From Bogoriella caseilytica (GTDB taxonomy: Bacteria > Actinomycetota > Actinomycetes > Actinomycetales > Actinomycetaceae), in NCBI RefSeq assembly GCF_003752405.1, contig NZ_RKHK01000001.1, positions 2,542,001 through 2,606,000 of the forward strand: DNA of 64,000 nucleotides, written 5' to 3'. Both the position numbers and the translations under genes were made by a program. Below the pieces are notes generated by a model. It saw only the letters and a list, made by a program, of their open reading frames with translations, searched no databases and was not told where the DNA came from. Below are positions 33,508-43,142 of the stretch, piece after piece. Each line of letters starts with the position of its first letter. The first letter of the stretch is position 1.

Positions 33508-34403
33508 CCACCACCGTCCCCGCCGTCGGCACCGATGCCGACCGTGTCGCCGACCCGAAAGCGGTCGCCCGCAAACGCCGCGTCAGCCCGTTGACCGTCC
33601 TGGCCTACGCACTGCTGATCATCGTCGCCATCACCTGGCTGGCGCCCGTGCTCTGGGCCGCCCTGACGGGGCTGAAGTCCAATGTCGAAGCCGCATCACC
33701 GGGCTTCGTGATCATCCCCGAGGGTGGCCTGAGCCTGCAGAACTATGCCGATGTGCTGCAGGCCGGTTTGGTGCCCCGATGGGCCTTCAACTCGCTCCTG
33801 ACCGCCACGGCGATCACCGTCATCACTGTGGCGATCAGTGCCCTGGCCGGCTATGCGCTCTCGCGCATGGACTTTCCCGGCCGGAAGATCACCCTGGCGG
33901 TGATCGTGGCCTCGATCCTCATCCCCGCACAGATCCTGATCGTCCCGCTCTTCCAGCAGATGGTCGACTTCAACCTGCTGGACACCTATTGGGCGATCAT
34001 CTTGCCCCAGGTGGTGGCCGCCCCGATGGTCTTCATCCTGAAGAAGTTCTTCGATGCCATCCCGGTGGAACTGGAGGAAGCGGCGATGATCGACGGGGCC
34101 AGCCGGATGCGGATCCTGCTGCAGATCGTGATGCCGCTCTCCCGCCCGATCCTCGGCGCGGTTTCGATCTTCGTGTTCATCGGTGCCTGGAACAACTTCC
34201 TCTGGCCCTTCATCGCCACCACGGACTCGAACATCATGACCCTGCCGGTGGGACTGCAGACCGTGGTCTCCGGCTATGGCATCACCTACGCCTACGACAT
34301 GGCCCAGGCGGTCATGGCAGCGGTGCCGCTGATCATCGCGTTCCTGTTCTTCCAGCGGCAGATCATCAAGGGCATCGCCACTTCCGGCATCACCGGTACC
34401 TGA
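33504..34403 (+). CDS. Sugar ABC transporter permease (MalG type)
   Basis: A 299-residue permease with six predicted helices. The EAA loop is LEEAAMIDGASRMRILLQIV. AGYALSRMDFPGRK and the WNNFLWPFI segment match MalG-type CUT1 proteins. It starts inside the end of the MalF-type gene (ATGA). The GH51 gene follows after 49 bp with its own AAGGAG. Confidence 0.93.
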   Translation: MTTTVPAVGTDADRVADPKAVARKRRVSPLTVLAYALLIIVAITWLAPVLWAALTGLKSNVEAASPGFVIIPEGGLSLQNYADVLQAGLVPRWAFNSLLTATAITVITVAISALAGYALSRMDFPGRKITLAVIVASILIPAQILIVPLFQQMVDFNLLDTYWAIILPQVVAAPMVFILKKFFDAIPVELEEAAMIDGASRMRILLQIVMPLSRPILGAVSIFVFIGAWNNFLWPFIATTDSNIMTLPVGLQTVVSGYGITYAYDMAQAVMAAVPLIIAFLFFQRQIIKGIATSGITGT

Positions 34404-34452
34404 GCCCTGCCCGACCGACCCGTCTCACCACCCCTGCTTCCCAAGGAGAAAC

Positions 34453-35952
34453 ATGCTGACCGCCTCTGCCGTACTGGACCGCGCCTTCGTGATCGGCCCG
34501 GTGCGTCCGCGCACCTTCGGTACCTTCGTCGAACACCTGGGCCGGTGTGTCTACCACGGCGTCTTCGAACCTGAGCATCCGGCAGCGGACGAGGACGGCT
34601 TCCGCACCGATGTGCTCGAGCTGACTCGCGAGCTCGGCACCACCACGGTGCGCTACCCGGGCGGTAACTTCGTCTCCGGCTATCGCTGGGAGGACGGTAT
34701 CGGCCCGTCCGACCAGCGGACGCCGCGCCTGGACCTGGCCTGGCACTCCTCGGACCCGAACACCTTCGGAGTCGATGAGTTCATGAAGTGGACCAGGAAG
34801 GCCGGCGTCGAGCCCATGATGGCGGTCAACCTCGGCACCCGGGGCGTCCAGGAAGCTCTGGATCTGCTGGAGTACTGCAACGTGCCCAGCGGCTCGCACT
34901 TCGCGGACCTGCGCCGCGCACACGGCGCCGAAGACCCATACCGGGTCAAGATGTGGTGCCTGGGTAACGAGATGGACGGGCCGTGGCAGATCGGGCACAA
35001 GACGGCCGAGGAGTACGCCCGCGTGGCCACCGAGACGGCGCGCGCGATGCGGATGATCGACCCCGACCTCGAACTCGTGGCCTGCGGCTCCTCGTCCTCG
35101 ACCATGCCCACCTTTGGGGAGTGGGAGGCCACGGTGCTCAAGGGCTCCTACGAGTACGTGGACTTCGTCAGTGCCCACGCGTACTACTTCGAGGAGGACG
35201 GCGATCTGCGTAGCTTCCTCGCCTCGGCCACCAATATGGACTACTTCATCGACTCGGTGTCGGCCACCGCCGACTACGCCCGCGCGGCCACCAAGCAGTC
35301 CAAGCAGATCCACATCTCCTTCGATGAATGGAACGTCTGGTACCAGCAGCGTGCCGAGTCCCGGCCCCCGAGCGGGGATGACTGGCCCATTGCCCCGGTG
35401 CTGCTGGAGGACAAGTACAACGTGGCCGATGCGGTGGTCGTGGGCAACCTGCTCATTTCACTGCTGCGGCACAGCGACCGGGTGCACGCGGCCTCGCTGG
35501 CCCAGCTGGTCAACGTGATTGCTCCGATCATGACGGAGAACGGGGGAGCGGCCTGGCGTCAGACCACCTTCCACCCCTTCTCCCTGACCGCACGGCATGC
35601 GCGGGGTGACGTACTCCGTCCCGCCGTGCATGCCCCGATGATGGAGACCGCCAAGCATGGCGAGGTCCCGGTGGTGGACCTGGTGGCCACCCGTGACGAT
35701 GACGAGGCCGCGGTGTTCGTGGTCAACCGGTCCACCGACGAACCGCTCGGCCTGGAGGTCGATGTCCGTTCTCTGGGCAGCAGCGAGGTCATCGAAGCGC
35801 AGACCCTGGCCAACCCGGATCACACCTGGCAGGCCACCGCAGCCGACTCCACCTCCGTGCTTCCGCGCAAGAACTCCAGTGCCGCCATCGAGGACGGTGT
35901 GCTGCGTATCGAGCTGCCGCCCGTGTCCTGGTCCGTCATCCGTCTGCGATGA
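34453..35952 (+). CDS. abfA: GH51 alpha-L-arabinofuranosidase
   Basis: A 499-residue intracellular enzyme (no signal peptide) that removes alpha-L-arabinofuranosyl groups from arabinan or arabinoxylan fragments. Acid/base Glu173 lies in WCLGNEMDGPW and nucleophile Glu292 in SFDEWNVWY. RTFGTFVEHLGRCVYHG and RYPGGNFVSGY are family signatures, and the C-terminal beta-sandwich is complete. Strong AAGGAG before ATG 34453. Position after the ABC genes shows that imported oligosaccharides are split inside the cell. Confidence 0.95.
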   Translation: MLTASAVLDRAFVIGPVRPRTFGTFVEHLGRCVYHGVFEPEHPAADEDGFRTDVLELTRELGTTTVRYPGGNFVSGYRWEDGIGPSDQRTPRLDLAWHSSDPNTFGVDEFMKWTRKAGVEPMMAVNLGTRGVQEALDLLEYCNVPSGSHFADLRRAHGAEDPYRVKMWCLGNEMDGPWQIGHKTAEEYARVATETARAMRMIDPDLELVACGSSSSTMPTFGEWEATVLKGSYEYVDFVSAHAYYFEEDGDLRSFLASATNMDYFIDSVSATADYARAATKQSKQIHISFDEWNVWYQQRAESRPPSGDDWPIAPVLLEDKYNVADAVVVGNLLISLLRHSDRVHAASLAQLVNVIAPIMTENGGAAWRQTTFHPFSLTARHARGDVLRPAVHAPMMETAKHGEVPVVDLVATRDDDEAAVFVVNRSTDEPLGLEVDVRSLGSSEVIEAQTLANPDHTWQATAADSTSVLPRKNSSAAIEDGVLRIELPPVSWSVIRLR

Positions 35953-36008
35953 TCTCGACCCGGGGGCTGGGGGATCGACGCGCATGACCTGAGAAGTGAG
36001 GAGCGCCC

Positions 36009-37022
36009 GTGGCAGTCACCATGCATGACGTGGCTCGGCGAGCAGGGGTGTCCGTCAAGACCGTCTCGAACGTGGTCAACGACTACCCGCACATCCGCCC
36101 GGCCACCCGTGATCGGGTGATGGCGGCCATCGCCGAGCTCGGCTACCAGCTCAATGCTTCGGCGAGGAATCTGCGGCGTGGGCGCACCGGCATCGTCGGG
36201 CTCGTGGTGCCCACCCTCTCCCTGCCCTACTTCGCCGAGCTGGCGGAGTCGGTCATTGAGGTGGCCCGCGCGCGAGGGCTGGTGGTGATCATCGAGCAGA
36301 CCGGCAACTCCGACCGCGAGCGGGAACTCGAATCGCTGCACTCTTCGCGCCGCACCATGACCGACGGGCTGATCTTCTCCCCGCTGGCCCTGGGGCCTGA
36401 CGACGAGCAGCTGCTGCCCACGAACCCACCGCTGGTGCTGCTCGGCGAACGCATCTTCTCCGACCGGGTCGACCACGTCACGATGCGCAACACCGAGGCC
36501 GGGCAGGCCGCCACCGAGTACCTGCTCGGTCTCGGCCGGCGGCGCATCGCGGTCATCGGCTCACACGAGGGGGAGGTGGTGGGCTCGGCAGCGCTGCGCA
36601 CCCGCGGTTACGAGCTCGCCCTGCAGGGCGCCGGGCTCCCGCTCGACCCCTCGCTGTATGGAGAGGCCGGCCCATGGACCCGCGCCGCGGGGGCGGAGTC
36701 CATCGGTCGCATGCTGGACTCCGGCGTGCGACCCGATGCTGTCTTCGCGCTCAACGACACCCTGGCGATTGGCGCCATGCACGAGATCCTGGTGCGCGGC
36801 TTGACGGTGCCCGGCGACATCGCCGTCATCGGTTTCGACGACATCGAGGAGGCGGAGTACTCCGCGCCACCGCTGACCTCGGTGCACTTCGGGCGCGAGG
36901 AGATCGCTTCGGCTGCGCTCGACCTGCTGGAGGCCCGCATCGCAGGCCGTTCGGCAGAGCCCTGCCGTCACGATGCCCCGTTCCACATCGCCGAACGCGG
37001 CTCGACCATGCCGCACTCCTAG
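36009..37022 (+). CDS. LacI-family transcriptional regulator
   Basis: A 337-residue repressor. The N-terminal HTH (MHDVARRAGVSVKTVSNVVN) and hinge helix (ATRDRVMAAIAELGY..NLRRGRTG) are followed by the periplasmic-binding-like effector domain (DGLIFSPL, FALNDTLAIGAMHE, DIAVIGFDDIEEAEYSAPPLTSV). The GTG start has GAGGAG upstream. It lies 56 bp after the GH51 gene in the same direction and probably represses the operon through the operator at 31118-31129, released by arabinose or an arabino-oligosaccharide. Confidence 0.93.
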   Translation: MAVTMHDVARRAGVSVKTVSNVVNDYPHIRPATRDRVMAAIAELGYQLNASARNLRRGRTGIVGLVVPTLSLPYFAELAESVIEVARARGLVVIIEQTGNSDRERELESLHSSRRTMTDGLIFSPLALGPDDEQLLPTNPPLVLLGERIFSDRVDHVTMRNTEAGQAATEYLLGLGRRRIAVIGSHEGEVVGSAALRTRGYELALQGAGLPLDPSLYGEAGPWTRAAGAESIGRMLDSGVRPDAVFALNDTLAIGAMHEILVRGLTVPGDIAVIGFDDIEEAEYSAPPLTSVHFGREEIASAALDLLEARIAGRSAEPCRHDAPFHIAERGSTMPHS

Positions 37023-37187
37023 TCCAGGACCCCCCGCTGCCGGCGCTCCGCAGTGCGGTGAGCTAGATCGCGCTTCGCCCCGGGGGATGGGAAGGCTCGT
37101 GATGGCCTACGATTGTGCGGTCTATGCGCGCGCCGTGAGGTCGTTGTCCCGGCGCGCCCCGCGAGAACGACCATGGAGTACACCATC

Positions 37188-38564
37188 GTGAAGAGCGCCG
37201 TCGAGAACCTCGAGCCGACCCGCGTCAAGCTGACCGTGGAAGTGGGGTACGACGAGCTGAAGCCGAGCCTCGACCACGCCTACAAGCACATCGGTGAGCA
37301 GGTGAACGTCCCCGGCTTCCGTAAGGGCAAGGTTCCCCCGCCCATCCTGGAGCAGCGCGTGGGCCGTGGCGCCATCATCGAGCACGCGGTCAATGATGCT
37401 GTGCCCGGCCTGTACAACAGCGCGGTGGCCGAGGCCGGAATCCGCCCGATGTCTCAGCCGAAGATCGAGGTGACGCAGCTGCCGAACCTCACCGGCAAGG
37501 CCGGCGGAGAGCTCATCTTCGACGCCGAGGTGGACGTGCGCCCCGAGGTGAACCTGCCTGAGTTCTCCGCCCTCGAGCTCACCGTGCCCGGCGGCAAGGA
37601 GGTCTCGGAGGAGGACGTCGACGCCAAGCTCGATGAGCTGCGGGCCGGCTTCGGCACGCTCGTGGGCGTGGACCGCGCTGCGCAGCAGGGCGACTTCGTC
37701 ACCCTCGACCTCAAGGCCACCATCGGCGAGGAAGAGATCGACTCTGCCTCCGGGATCTCCTACGAGATCGGCGCCGGCAACATGCTCGACGGTCTCGACG
37801 AGGCCCTCACCGGCCTGAGCGCCGGCGAGACCACCACCTTCACCACCACCCTCGCCGGTGGCGAGCACGCTGGCGAGGAGGCCGAGGTCGAGGTCAGCCC
37901 CACCGCGGTCAAGGAGCGCGAGCTCCCCGAGGCCGACGACGACTTCGCGCAGATGGCCTCGGAGTTCGACACCATCGCCGAACTGCGGGATGACCTCCGC
38001 GCGCAGGTAGCCAAGGACGCGGTCTCCGAGCAGGCCGTGGCCGCCCGGGACGCCCTGCTGGAGAAGCTGCGCGAGGACCTGGACGTGCCCGTGCCGGCCG
38101 GCCCGGTGGAGGAGGAGATCAACAAGCACCTCCAGGCCGAGGGCAAGGAGCCGGGCGATGCGCACGGCGAGGATGTGCGCGAGGAGATCACCGGCTTGGT
38201 GCGTGACCAGATCATCCTGGACGCCATCGCGGAGAAGTACGAGGTGCAGGCCACGCAGAACGAGCTGCTGGAGTACCTGGTGCAGGCCGCCAAGCAGTAC
38301 GGCATGGACCCGAACCAGTTCATCCAGGCGGCGTCCCAGGCCGGCCAGATCCAGGCGTTCATGGGTGAGATCGTGCGCAACAAGTCCCTCGCGGTCGCCC
38401 TGCGTGAGGTCACCGTCAAGGACGAGGCGGGCAACGAGGTCGACCTGACCGAGTTCCTCGGCTCCGACGAGGACGACGACGCGGCGGCGGAGGTTGGCGG
38501 CGAGGACACCGAGTCCGCGGACGCCACCGAGACCGACGCCACCGAGGCCGACGAGAAGGCCTGA
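37188..38564 (+). CDS. tig: Trigger factor (ribosome-bound chaperone and PPIase)
   Basis: A 458-residue chaperone. The ribosome-binding domain starts [18 protein letters not shown] and carries the signature [10 protein letters not shown]. The FKBP-type PPIase domain lies near residues 150-240 ([32 protein letters not shown]), followed by the helical C-terminal domain and a very acidic tail. The GTG at 37188 fits the family start and has GGAG 9 nt upstream; an ATG at 37173 is the alternative. It precedes clpP1-clpP2-clpX, the usual gene order. Confidence 0.95.
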   Translation: MKSAVENLEPTRVKLTVEVGYDELKPSLDHAYKHIGEQVNVPGFRKGKVPPPILEQRVGRGAIIEHAVNDAVPGLYNSAVAEAGIRPMSQPKIEVTQLPNLTGKAGGELIFDAEVDVRPEVNLPEFSALELTVPGGKEVSEEDVDAKLDELRAGFGTLVGVDRAAQQGDFVTLDLKATIGEEEIDSASGISYEIGAGNMLDGLDEALTGLSAGETTTFTTTLAGGEHAGEEAEVEVSPTAVKERELPEADDDFAQMASEFDTIAELRDDLRAQVAKDAVSEQAVAARDALLEKLREDLDVPVPAGPVEEEINKHLQAEGKEPGDAHGEDVREEITGLVRDQIILDAIAEKYEVQATQNELLEYLVQAAKQYGMDPNQFIQAASQAGQIQAFMGEIVRNKSLAVALREVTVKDEAGNEVDLTEFLGSDEDDDAAAEVGGEDTESADATETDATEADEKA

Positions 38565-38593
38565 GCCATCCAGCCATCACGCTGAGCTTGCAG

Positions 38594-38641
38594 CTCCGCC
38601 CCGAGTGCGCCGACAGCGAAACGGACGCGCTCGGGGCGGAG
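38594..38641 (+). terminator. tig terminator
   Basis: Arms 38594-38609 and 38626-38641 pair over 16 bp with one mismatch around a 16-nt loop, 29 bp after the tig stop codon. Confidence 0.8.
38608..38618 (+). promoter_or_regulatory. Probable ClgR box ahead of clpP1
   Basis: CGC-CGACA-GCG fits the ClgR pattern CGC-N5-GCG and most of the longer consensus (CGCYNANRGCGWW). It is centred about 58 bp before the likely clpP1 transcription start, a usual activator position, and lies in the loop of the tig terminator. Confidence 0.5.
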
Positions 38642-38659
38642 TCGTCTTCGCAGCGCGAC

Positions 38660-38665
38660 TAGGGT
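38660..38665 (+). promoter_or_regulatory. -10 element of the clpP1P2 promoter
   Basis: TAGGGT matches TANNNT. No good -35 is seen upstream, which fits activator-dependent transcription. Confidence 0.5.
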
Positions 38666-38721
38666 CGAGTGATCAGCAGTCAGGCCGCGGTCAGCCCGCG
38701 CCAGTAGAGGAGACCAGTCAC

Positions 38722-39351
38722 GTGAGCAATCCGATGCCGGACCCGGTGGCGCGCGCCGAGCACGCCGGGATGAACCTGAACGAATCCATCTACAACCGCC
38801 TTCTGCGTGAGCGGATCATCTGGCTGGGTACTGAAGTGCGGGATGAGAACGCCAACGCCATCTGCGCCCAGATGATGCTCCTGGCGGCGGAGGATCCGGA
38901 GAAGGACATCTTCTTGTACATCAACTCCCCGGGTGGTTCCATCACCGCAGGGATGGCGATCTACGACACGATGCAGTTCGTCCAGCCCGACGTCGCCACC
39001 GTGGGGATCGGCATGGCGGCCTCGATGGGGCAGTTCCTGCTCTCCTCCGGTGCTCCGGGCAAGCGCTTCGCCACTCCGCACGCCCGCGTGATGATGCACC
39101 AGCCTTCGGGTGGTATCGGCGGCACTGCCACCGACATCCGCATCAACGCCGATCTCATCCTGCACATGAAGCGCCAGCTCGCGGAGATCACCGCTGAGCA
39201 AACCGGCAAGAGCGTGGAGCAGGTCAATAAGGATGCCGACCGCGACCGCTGGTTCACCGCGGCCGAGGCGCTGGAGTACGGCTTCGTCGACCACGTGGTC
39301 GAGCACGCCGCCTCAGTGCCCGGTGGTGGCGGCACGGACTCGAAGAACTGA
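38722..39351 (+). CDS. clpP1: ATP-dependent Clp protease proteolytic subunit ClpP1
   Basis: A 209-residue serine peptidase subunit of the Clp barrel. The catalytic triad is Ser101 ([10 protein letters not shown]), His126 (MMHQP) and Asp171 (NKDADRDRW). [22 protein letters not shown] is the family signature. GTG 38722 has GAGGAG upstream. In actinobacteria ClpP1 and ClpP2 form one mixed complex, and clpP2 starts 17 bp downstream. Confidence 0.96.
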   Translation: MSNPMPDPVARAEHAGMNLNESIYNRLLRERIIWLGTEVRDENANAICAQMMLLAAEDPEKDIFLYINSPGGSITAGMAIYDTMQFVQPDVATVGIGMAASMGQFLLSSGAPGKRFATPHARVMMHQPSGGIGGTATDIRINADLILHMKRQLAEITAEQTGKSVEQVNKDADRDRWFTAAEALEYGFVDHVVEHAASVPGGGGTDSKN

Positions 39352-39368
39352 TCGGGGAGACGCAGACG

Positions 39369-40073
39369 ATGACTTTCGATTTCCACGCCCAGGCCGGCTT
39401 CCGCCCGCAGGCCGCTGGCTCGGCAGCCCCGGCCGGAGGCATGGCCGCCAGCCCGTCCTCGCGCTATGTGCTCCCGCAGTTCGAGGAGCGGACTGCCTAC
39501 GGCTACAAGCGCCAGGACCCGTACACCAAGCTCTTCGAGGACCGCATCATCTTCCTGGGTGTGCAGGTGGATGACGCCTCGGCCGATGACGTCATGGCTC
39601 AGCTCCTCGTGCTTGAGGCGCAGGACCCCGACGGCCTGATCACCATGTACATCAACTCGCCCGGTGGCTCCTTCACGGCCATGACGGCGATCTACGACAC
39701 GATGCAGTACATCAAGCCGCAGATTCAGACCGTCTGCCTCGGGCAGGCGGCCTCGGCCGCCGCCGTGCTGCTCGCCGGTGGCTCCCCGGGCAAGCGCTTG
39801 GCGCTGCCCAACGCGCGCGTGATGATCCACCAGCCCTCGCTCTCCGGCGGCGGCTACGCGCAGGCCTCGGACATCGAGATCTACGCCGAGGAGGTCACCC
39901 GGATGCGTACCTGGCTGGAGGACACTCTGGCTGAGCACACCGGCACCGACATCGACGTGATCCGCCGCGACATCGAGCGCGACAAGCTGCTCACGGCGCA
40001 GCAGGCCAAGGATTACGGCCTGGTCGACCAGGTGCTCGAGTCCCGCAAGCCGCCGCAGCTTGCCCAGGCCTGA
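39369..40073 (+). CDS. clpP2: ATP-dependent Clp protease proteolytic subunit ClpP2
   Basis: A 234-residue partner of ClpP1 with triad Ser129 (GQAASAAAVLL), His154 (MIHQP) and Asp201 (RRDIERDKL). The N-terminus is longer than in ClpP1 and rich in Ala, Gly and Pro; ClpP2 propeptides are trimmed in relatives. GGGGAG precedes the ATG. The operon is closed by a perfect hairpin at 40087-40128. Confidence 0.96.
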   Translation: MTFDFHAQAGFRPQAAGSAAPAGGMAASPSSRYVLPQFEERTAYGYKRQDPYTKLFEDRIIFLGVQVDDASADDVMAQLLVLEAQDPDGLITMYINSPGGSFTAMTAIYDTMQYIKPQIQTVCLGQAASAAAVLLAGGSPGKRLALPNARVMIHQPSLSGGGYAQASDIEIYAEEVTRMRTWLEDTLAEHTGTDIDVIRRDIERDKLLTAQQAKDYGLVDQVLESRKPPQLAQA

Positions 40074-40086
40074 CACGCGGAATCCG

Positions 40087-40128
40087 CCTGTCTTTCCGCC
40101 CTCGCCGCGCCGAGGGCGGAAAGACAGG
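40087..40128 (+). terminator. clpP2 terminator
   Basis: Arms 40087-40104 and 40111-40128 are perfectly complementary over 18 bp around a 6-nt loop, 13 bp after the stop codon. It separates clpP1P2 from clpX, so clpX should have its own promoter. Confidence 0.9.
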
Positions 40129-40223
40129 ACAGATGTGCCCGCCGTGGTGTGGAATGGGCACGTGCCGGATTGCCCGGCTGTCGGGCCGACTGGCACCGAC
40201 AACGATCGAGATGGTGGTTGAGC

Positions 40224-41501
40224 GTGGCACGCACTGACGGAGCCGATCTGCTCAAGTGCTCCTTCTGCGGAAAGAGCCAGAAGCAGGTCAAGAAGCTCAT
40301 CGCCGGTCCCGGCGTGTACATCTGCGACGAGTGCATCGACCTCTGCAACGAGATCATCGATGAGGAACTCGCCGAGACCGCCGAGGTCGGCTTGACCGAG
40401 CTGCCCAAGCCCCGGGAGATCTTCGACTTCCTCGGTGAGTACATCGTGGGTCAGGACCGGGCCAAGCGAGCTCTGGCGGTCGCCGTCTACAACCACTACA
40501 AGCGGGTGCAGGCCGCCGAGGTCGGTGACCACGGCGGGGAGGGCGACGCGGTCGAGATCGCGAAGTCCAACATCCTGCTGATCGGCCCCACCGGCACCGG
40601 CAAGACCTATCTTGCGCAGACGCTGGCGCGCATGCTGAACGTGCCCTTCGCGATCGCCGACGCCACCGCGCTGACCGAGGCGGGCTACGTGGGCGAGGAT
40701 GTGGAGAACATCCTCCTCAAGCTCATCCAGGCCGCGGACAACGACGTCAAGAAGGCCGAGAAGGGCATCATCTACATCGATGAGATCGACAAGATCGCCC
40801 GCAAGAGCGAGAACCCGTCGATCACCAGGGATGTCTCCGGCGAGGGCGTGCAACAGGCGCTGCTGAAGATCATCGAGGGCACTCAGGCTTCCGTCCCGCC
40901 GCAGGGTGGGCGCAAGCACCCCCACCAGGAGTTCGTGCAGATCGACACCACGAACGTCCTGTTCATCGTGGCGGGCGCCTTTGCCGGCCTGGAGGAGATC
41001 GTCTCTTCCCGCTCCGGCAAGCGCGGTATCGGTTTCGGAGCCCCACTGCGCGAGGCGTCTGACAACGCGGACGCCTTTGCCGATGTGCGCCCGGAGGATC
41101 TGCACAAGTTCGGCCTGATCCCCGAGTTCGTGGGCCGGCTCCCGGTGATGGCCACGGTGCCGCCGCTCGATGCCGAGGCGCTGGTGCGGATCCTCACCGA
41201 GCCGAAGAACTCCTTCGTCAAGCAGTACCAGCGCATGTTCGAGATCGACGGCGTGGAGCTGGAGTTCACGGATGACGCTCTGGACGCCATTGCCGGGCAG
41301 GCTCTCCTGCGCGGCACGGGCGCGCGCGGCCTGCGCGCCATTATGGAAGAAGTACTGCGCGACGTGATGTTCGAGGTGCCTTCCCGTGACGACGTCGCCC
41401 GCGTGGTGATCAACCGCGACGTGGTGATGGAGAACGTCAACCCCACCCTGGTGCCGCGCAGCAAGACCAAGCGCCGCACCCCGCGCGAGAAGAGCGCTTA
41501 G
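40224..41501 (+). CDS. clpX: ATP-dependent Clp protease ATP-binding subunit ClpX
   Basis: A 425-residue AAA+ unfoldase that feeds proteins into ClpP1P2. The N-terminal zinc domain has CSFCGK and CDECIDLC. Walker A is GPTGTGKT, Walker [12 protein letters not shown], followed by the sensor and IGFG segments. GTG 40224 gives the normal family N-terminus; a longer frame upstream was rejected as it runs through the terminator-distal leader without a family match. Confidence 0.96.
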   Translation: MARTDGADLLKCSFCGKSQKQVKKLIAGPGVYICDECIDLCNEIIDEELAETAEVGLTELPKPREIFDFLGEYIVGQDRAKRALAVAVYNHYKRVQAAEVGDHGGEGDAVEIAKSNILLIGPTGTGKTYLAQTLARMLNVPFAIADATALTEAGYVGEDVENILLKLIQAADNDVKKAEKGIIYIDEIDKIARKSENPSITRDVSGEGVQQALLKIIEGTQASVPPQGGRKHPHQEFVQIDTTNVLFIVAGAFAGLEEIVSSRSGKRGIGFGAPLREASDNADAFADVRPEDLHKFGLIPEFVGRLPVMATVPPLDAEALVRILTEPKNSFVKQYQRMFEIDGVELEFTDDALDAIAGQALLRGTGARGLRAIMEEVLRDVMFEVPSRDDVARVVINRDVVMENVNPTLVPRSKTKRRTPREKSA

Positions 41502-41610
41502 CCCACACGGTCCGGGCGCGCGGGTCACAGTCCGGCCCAGGATGCGCTCAGTCCGCTAGGGAGCGAGAGTGGAGGGGACGAGATGGCCCCGACTTCGCGA
41601 GGTTGAACTC

Positions 41611-42807
41611 ATGAATCTGAGCACCTTCACTGCCCGTCTGCCGCAGGACGTCCCCCTGGCCACGGTGGTCATGGACGCCTCCCGTGACTCCGAGACGGGC
41701 GCACAGACGTTGACCACGCGCTGGAAGGATCTCCAGCGCAGCCTCGAAGGGCTCGACGCCCCGACGTTGGAAGCACTCGACGAGGAGATCCGCACCGTCT
41801 CGCGCTCCGGCGGCAAGCACGGACGGGTGATCATCGCCGGCCAGGGGCAGGTCTACCTGGACAAGGTGCTCGCCGACCCACCGGCCGGTGACGAGGCCAC
41901 GCTGGGCCAGAACCCGTTGGCCCTGGCGAGGGCTCTCGACGATCACGTGAGCTACCTCCTTGCCGCCGTGGATCGCTCTGGCGCCGACATCACCGTCCAT
42001 GGCGACCCGAGTTCCGCTCCGACTGCGGTGGACCAGGAGTCCTCCGTGGACGGTGGCCACAACGAACTCCGCAAGGCGAACTCGGGCGCGCTGTCCCACA
42101 AGCGCTTCGAGTCGCGTGCGGAGGACTCCTGGGAGCGCAACGCCGAGGCCGTGGCCAGTGAACTCGACCGTCATGTGGCCGAAGACCGCCCGGAACTGCT
42201 GATCCTGACCGGTGACGTACGGGCCCGGCACCTGGTGGCGGACAATCTGCAGCAGCACGCCCGCGACATCCTGCTGCACCTCGACGGCGGCTCGCGGAAC
42301 GCCGGTGCCCACGAAGACGCCTTCGAGGAGCGGTTGTCCGCCGTCCTGCTGCAGTATCGGATGCGGCGCCGCCAAGAGGTGCTGAACCGCTACGACCAGG
42401 CCCGCGGGCAGGACGGCCCCGCCGTGGCCGGCACCGACGCGGTGCTGCGGGCACTGCGCCGAGGGCAGGTGTCCGAGTTGATCCTGAACGAGACGGCCGC
42501 CGGGCCGCCGTCCACCCTCGCTGAGCGCACCGTGTGGGTGGGGGATGAGCCACTGCAGATCAGCCCCTCGCGCGAGGAGGTGGCGAGCCTGGGTGCTCAA
42601 GCCCCGCACGAGGAACGCCTCGACCTGGCGCTGGGCCAGGCGGCTGCCGCGCAGGGCGCGGAGATCATCCTGATCGACGACGCCGCTGATGGGACGCGCC
42701 TCACCGAGGGTGTGGGTGCGCTATTGCGCTGGGAGGACGACTCCACCCCGCGTGATCGCGCCTTCGGCATGAGCGGTGATCCGGCCCGGGAGACAGCGGG
42801 CAACTAG
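41611..42807 (+). CDS. Bacterial/archaeal-eRF1-like (baeRF, Rv2629-type) protein
   Basis: A 398-residue protein of the Rv2629/baeRF group, related to eRF1 and Vms1 folds and thought to act on peptidyl-tRNA or stalled ribosomes. The central RKANSGALSHKRFESRAEDSW and LILTGDVRARHLVADNL and the C-terminal AAAQGAEIILIDD..GVGALLRW segments are characteristic. No classical GGQ is visible. ATG 41611 has GAGG upstream. It follows clpX by 109 bp. Relatives in mycobacteria are stress- or hypoxia-linked; the exact reaction is unsettled. Confidence 0.75.
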   Translation: MNLSTFTARLPQDVPLATVVMDASRDSETGAQTLTTRWKDLQRSLEGLDAPTLEALDEEIRTVSRSGGKHGRVIIAGQGQVYLDKVLADPPAGDEATLGQNPLALARALDDHVSYLLAAVDRSGADITVHGDPSSAPTAVDQESSVDGGHNELRKANSGALSHKRFESRAEDSWERNAEAVASELDRHVAEDRPELLILTGDVRARHLVADNLQQHARDILLHLDGGSRNAGAHEDAFEERLSAVLLQYRMRRRQEVLNRYDQARGQDGPAVAGTDAVLRALRRGQVSELILNETAAGPPSTLAERTVWVGDEPLQISPSREEVASLGAQAPHEERLDLALGQAAAAQGAEIILIDDAADGTRLTEGVGALLRWEDDSTPRDRAFGMSGDPARETAGN

Positions 42808-42821
42808 CCCGCCGTTCGCCG

Positions 42822-42827
42822 TACCAT
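42822..42827 (+). promoter_or_regulatory. -10 element of leaderless chorismate mutase promoter
   Basis: TACCAT is followed by 6 nt and then ATG 42834. Confidence 0.55.
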
Positions 42828-42833
42828 CGGGCC

Positions 42834-43142
42834 ATGACGAGTGACCGGCCCCGAATCCCCGTGGAGCTGCGCCAGGCGCGGCAGACGATCGACAACATCG
42901 ATGCCGCCCTGGTGCACATCCTCGCCGAACGGTTCCGCTGCACGCAGGCTGTCGGGGAGCTGAAGGCCGATCTCGGCCTGCCCGCTTCGGATCCGGCCCG
43001 TGAGGCCCGGCAGGTGGAACGGCTGCGGACGCTGGCCGAGGAGGCCGGCTTGGATCCGGTCTTCGCGGAGAAGTTCCTCGGTTTCATCGTCGAAGAGGTC
43101 ATCCGCCACCACGAGCGCATCGCCGCCCAACGCGAGGGCTAG
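42834..43142 (+). CDS. Chorismate mutase (AroQ class)
   Basis: A 102-residue all-helical mutase converting chorismate to prephenate for Phe and Tyr synthesis. ARQTIDNIDAALVHILAERF and the later VERLRTLAEEAGLDPVFAEKF..IVEEVIRHHE are the AroQ pattern, with the catalytic Arg and Lys (VGELKADLGLP) present. Single-domain cytoplasmic form without regulatory tail. The ATG is 6 nt after TACCAT. It abuts the convergent reductase gene without a gap. Confidence 0.88.
   Translation: MTSDRPRIPVELRQARQTIDNIDAALVHILAERFRCTQAVGELKADLGLPASDPAREARQVERLRTLAEEAGLDPVFAEKFLGFIVEEVIRHHERIAAQREG

Noticed and set aside
38961-41528. An 855-codon open frame on the minus strand
   Set aside because: It runs antisense through clpP1, clpP2 and clpX and across the clpP2 terminator. 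The sense genes are certain.
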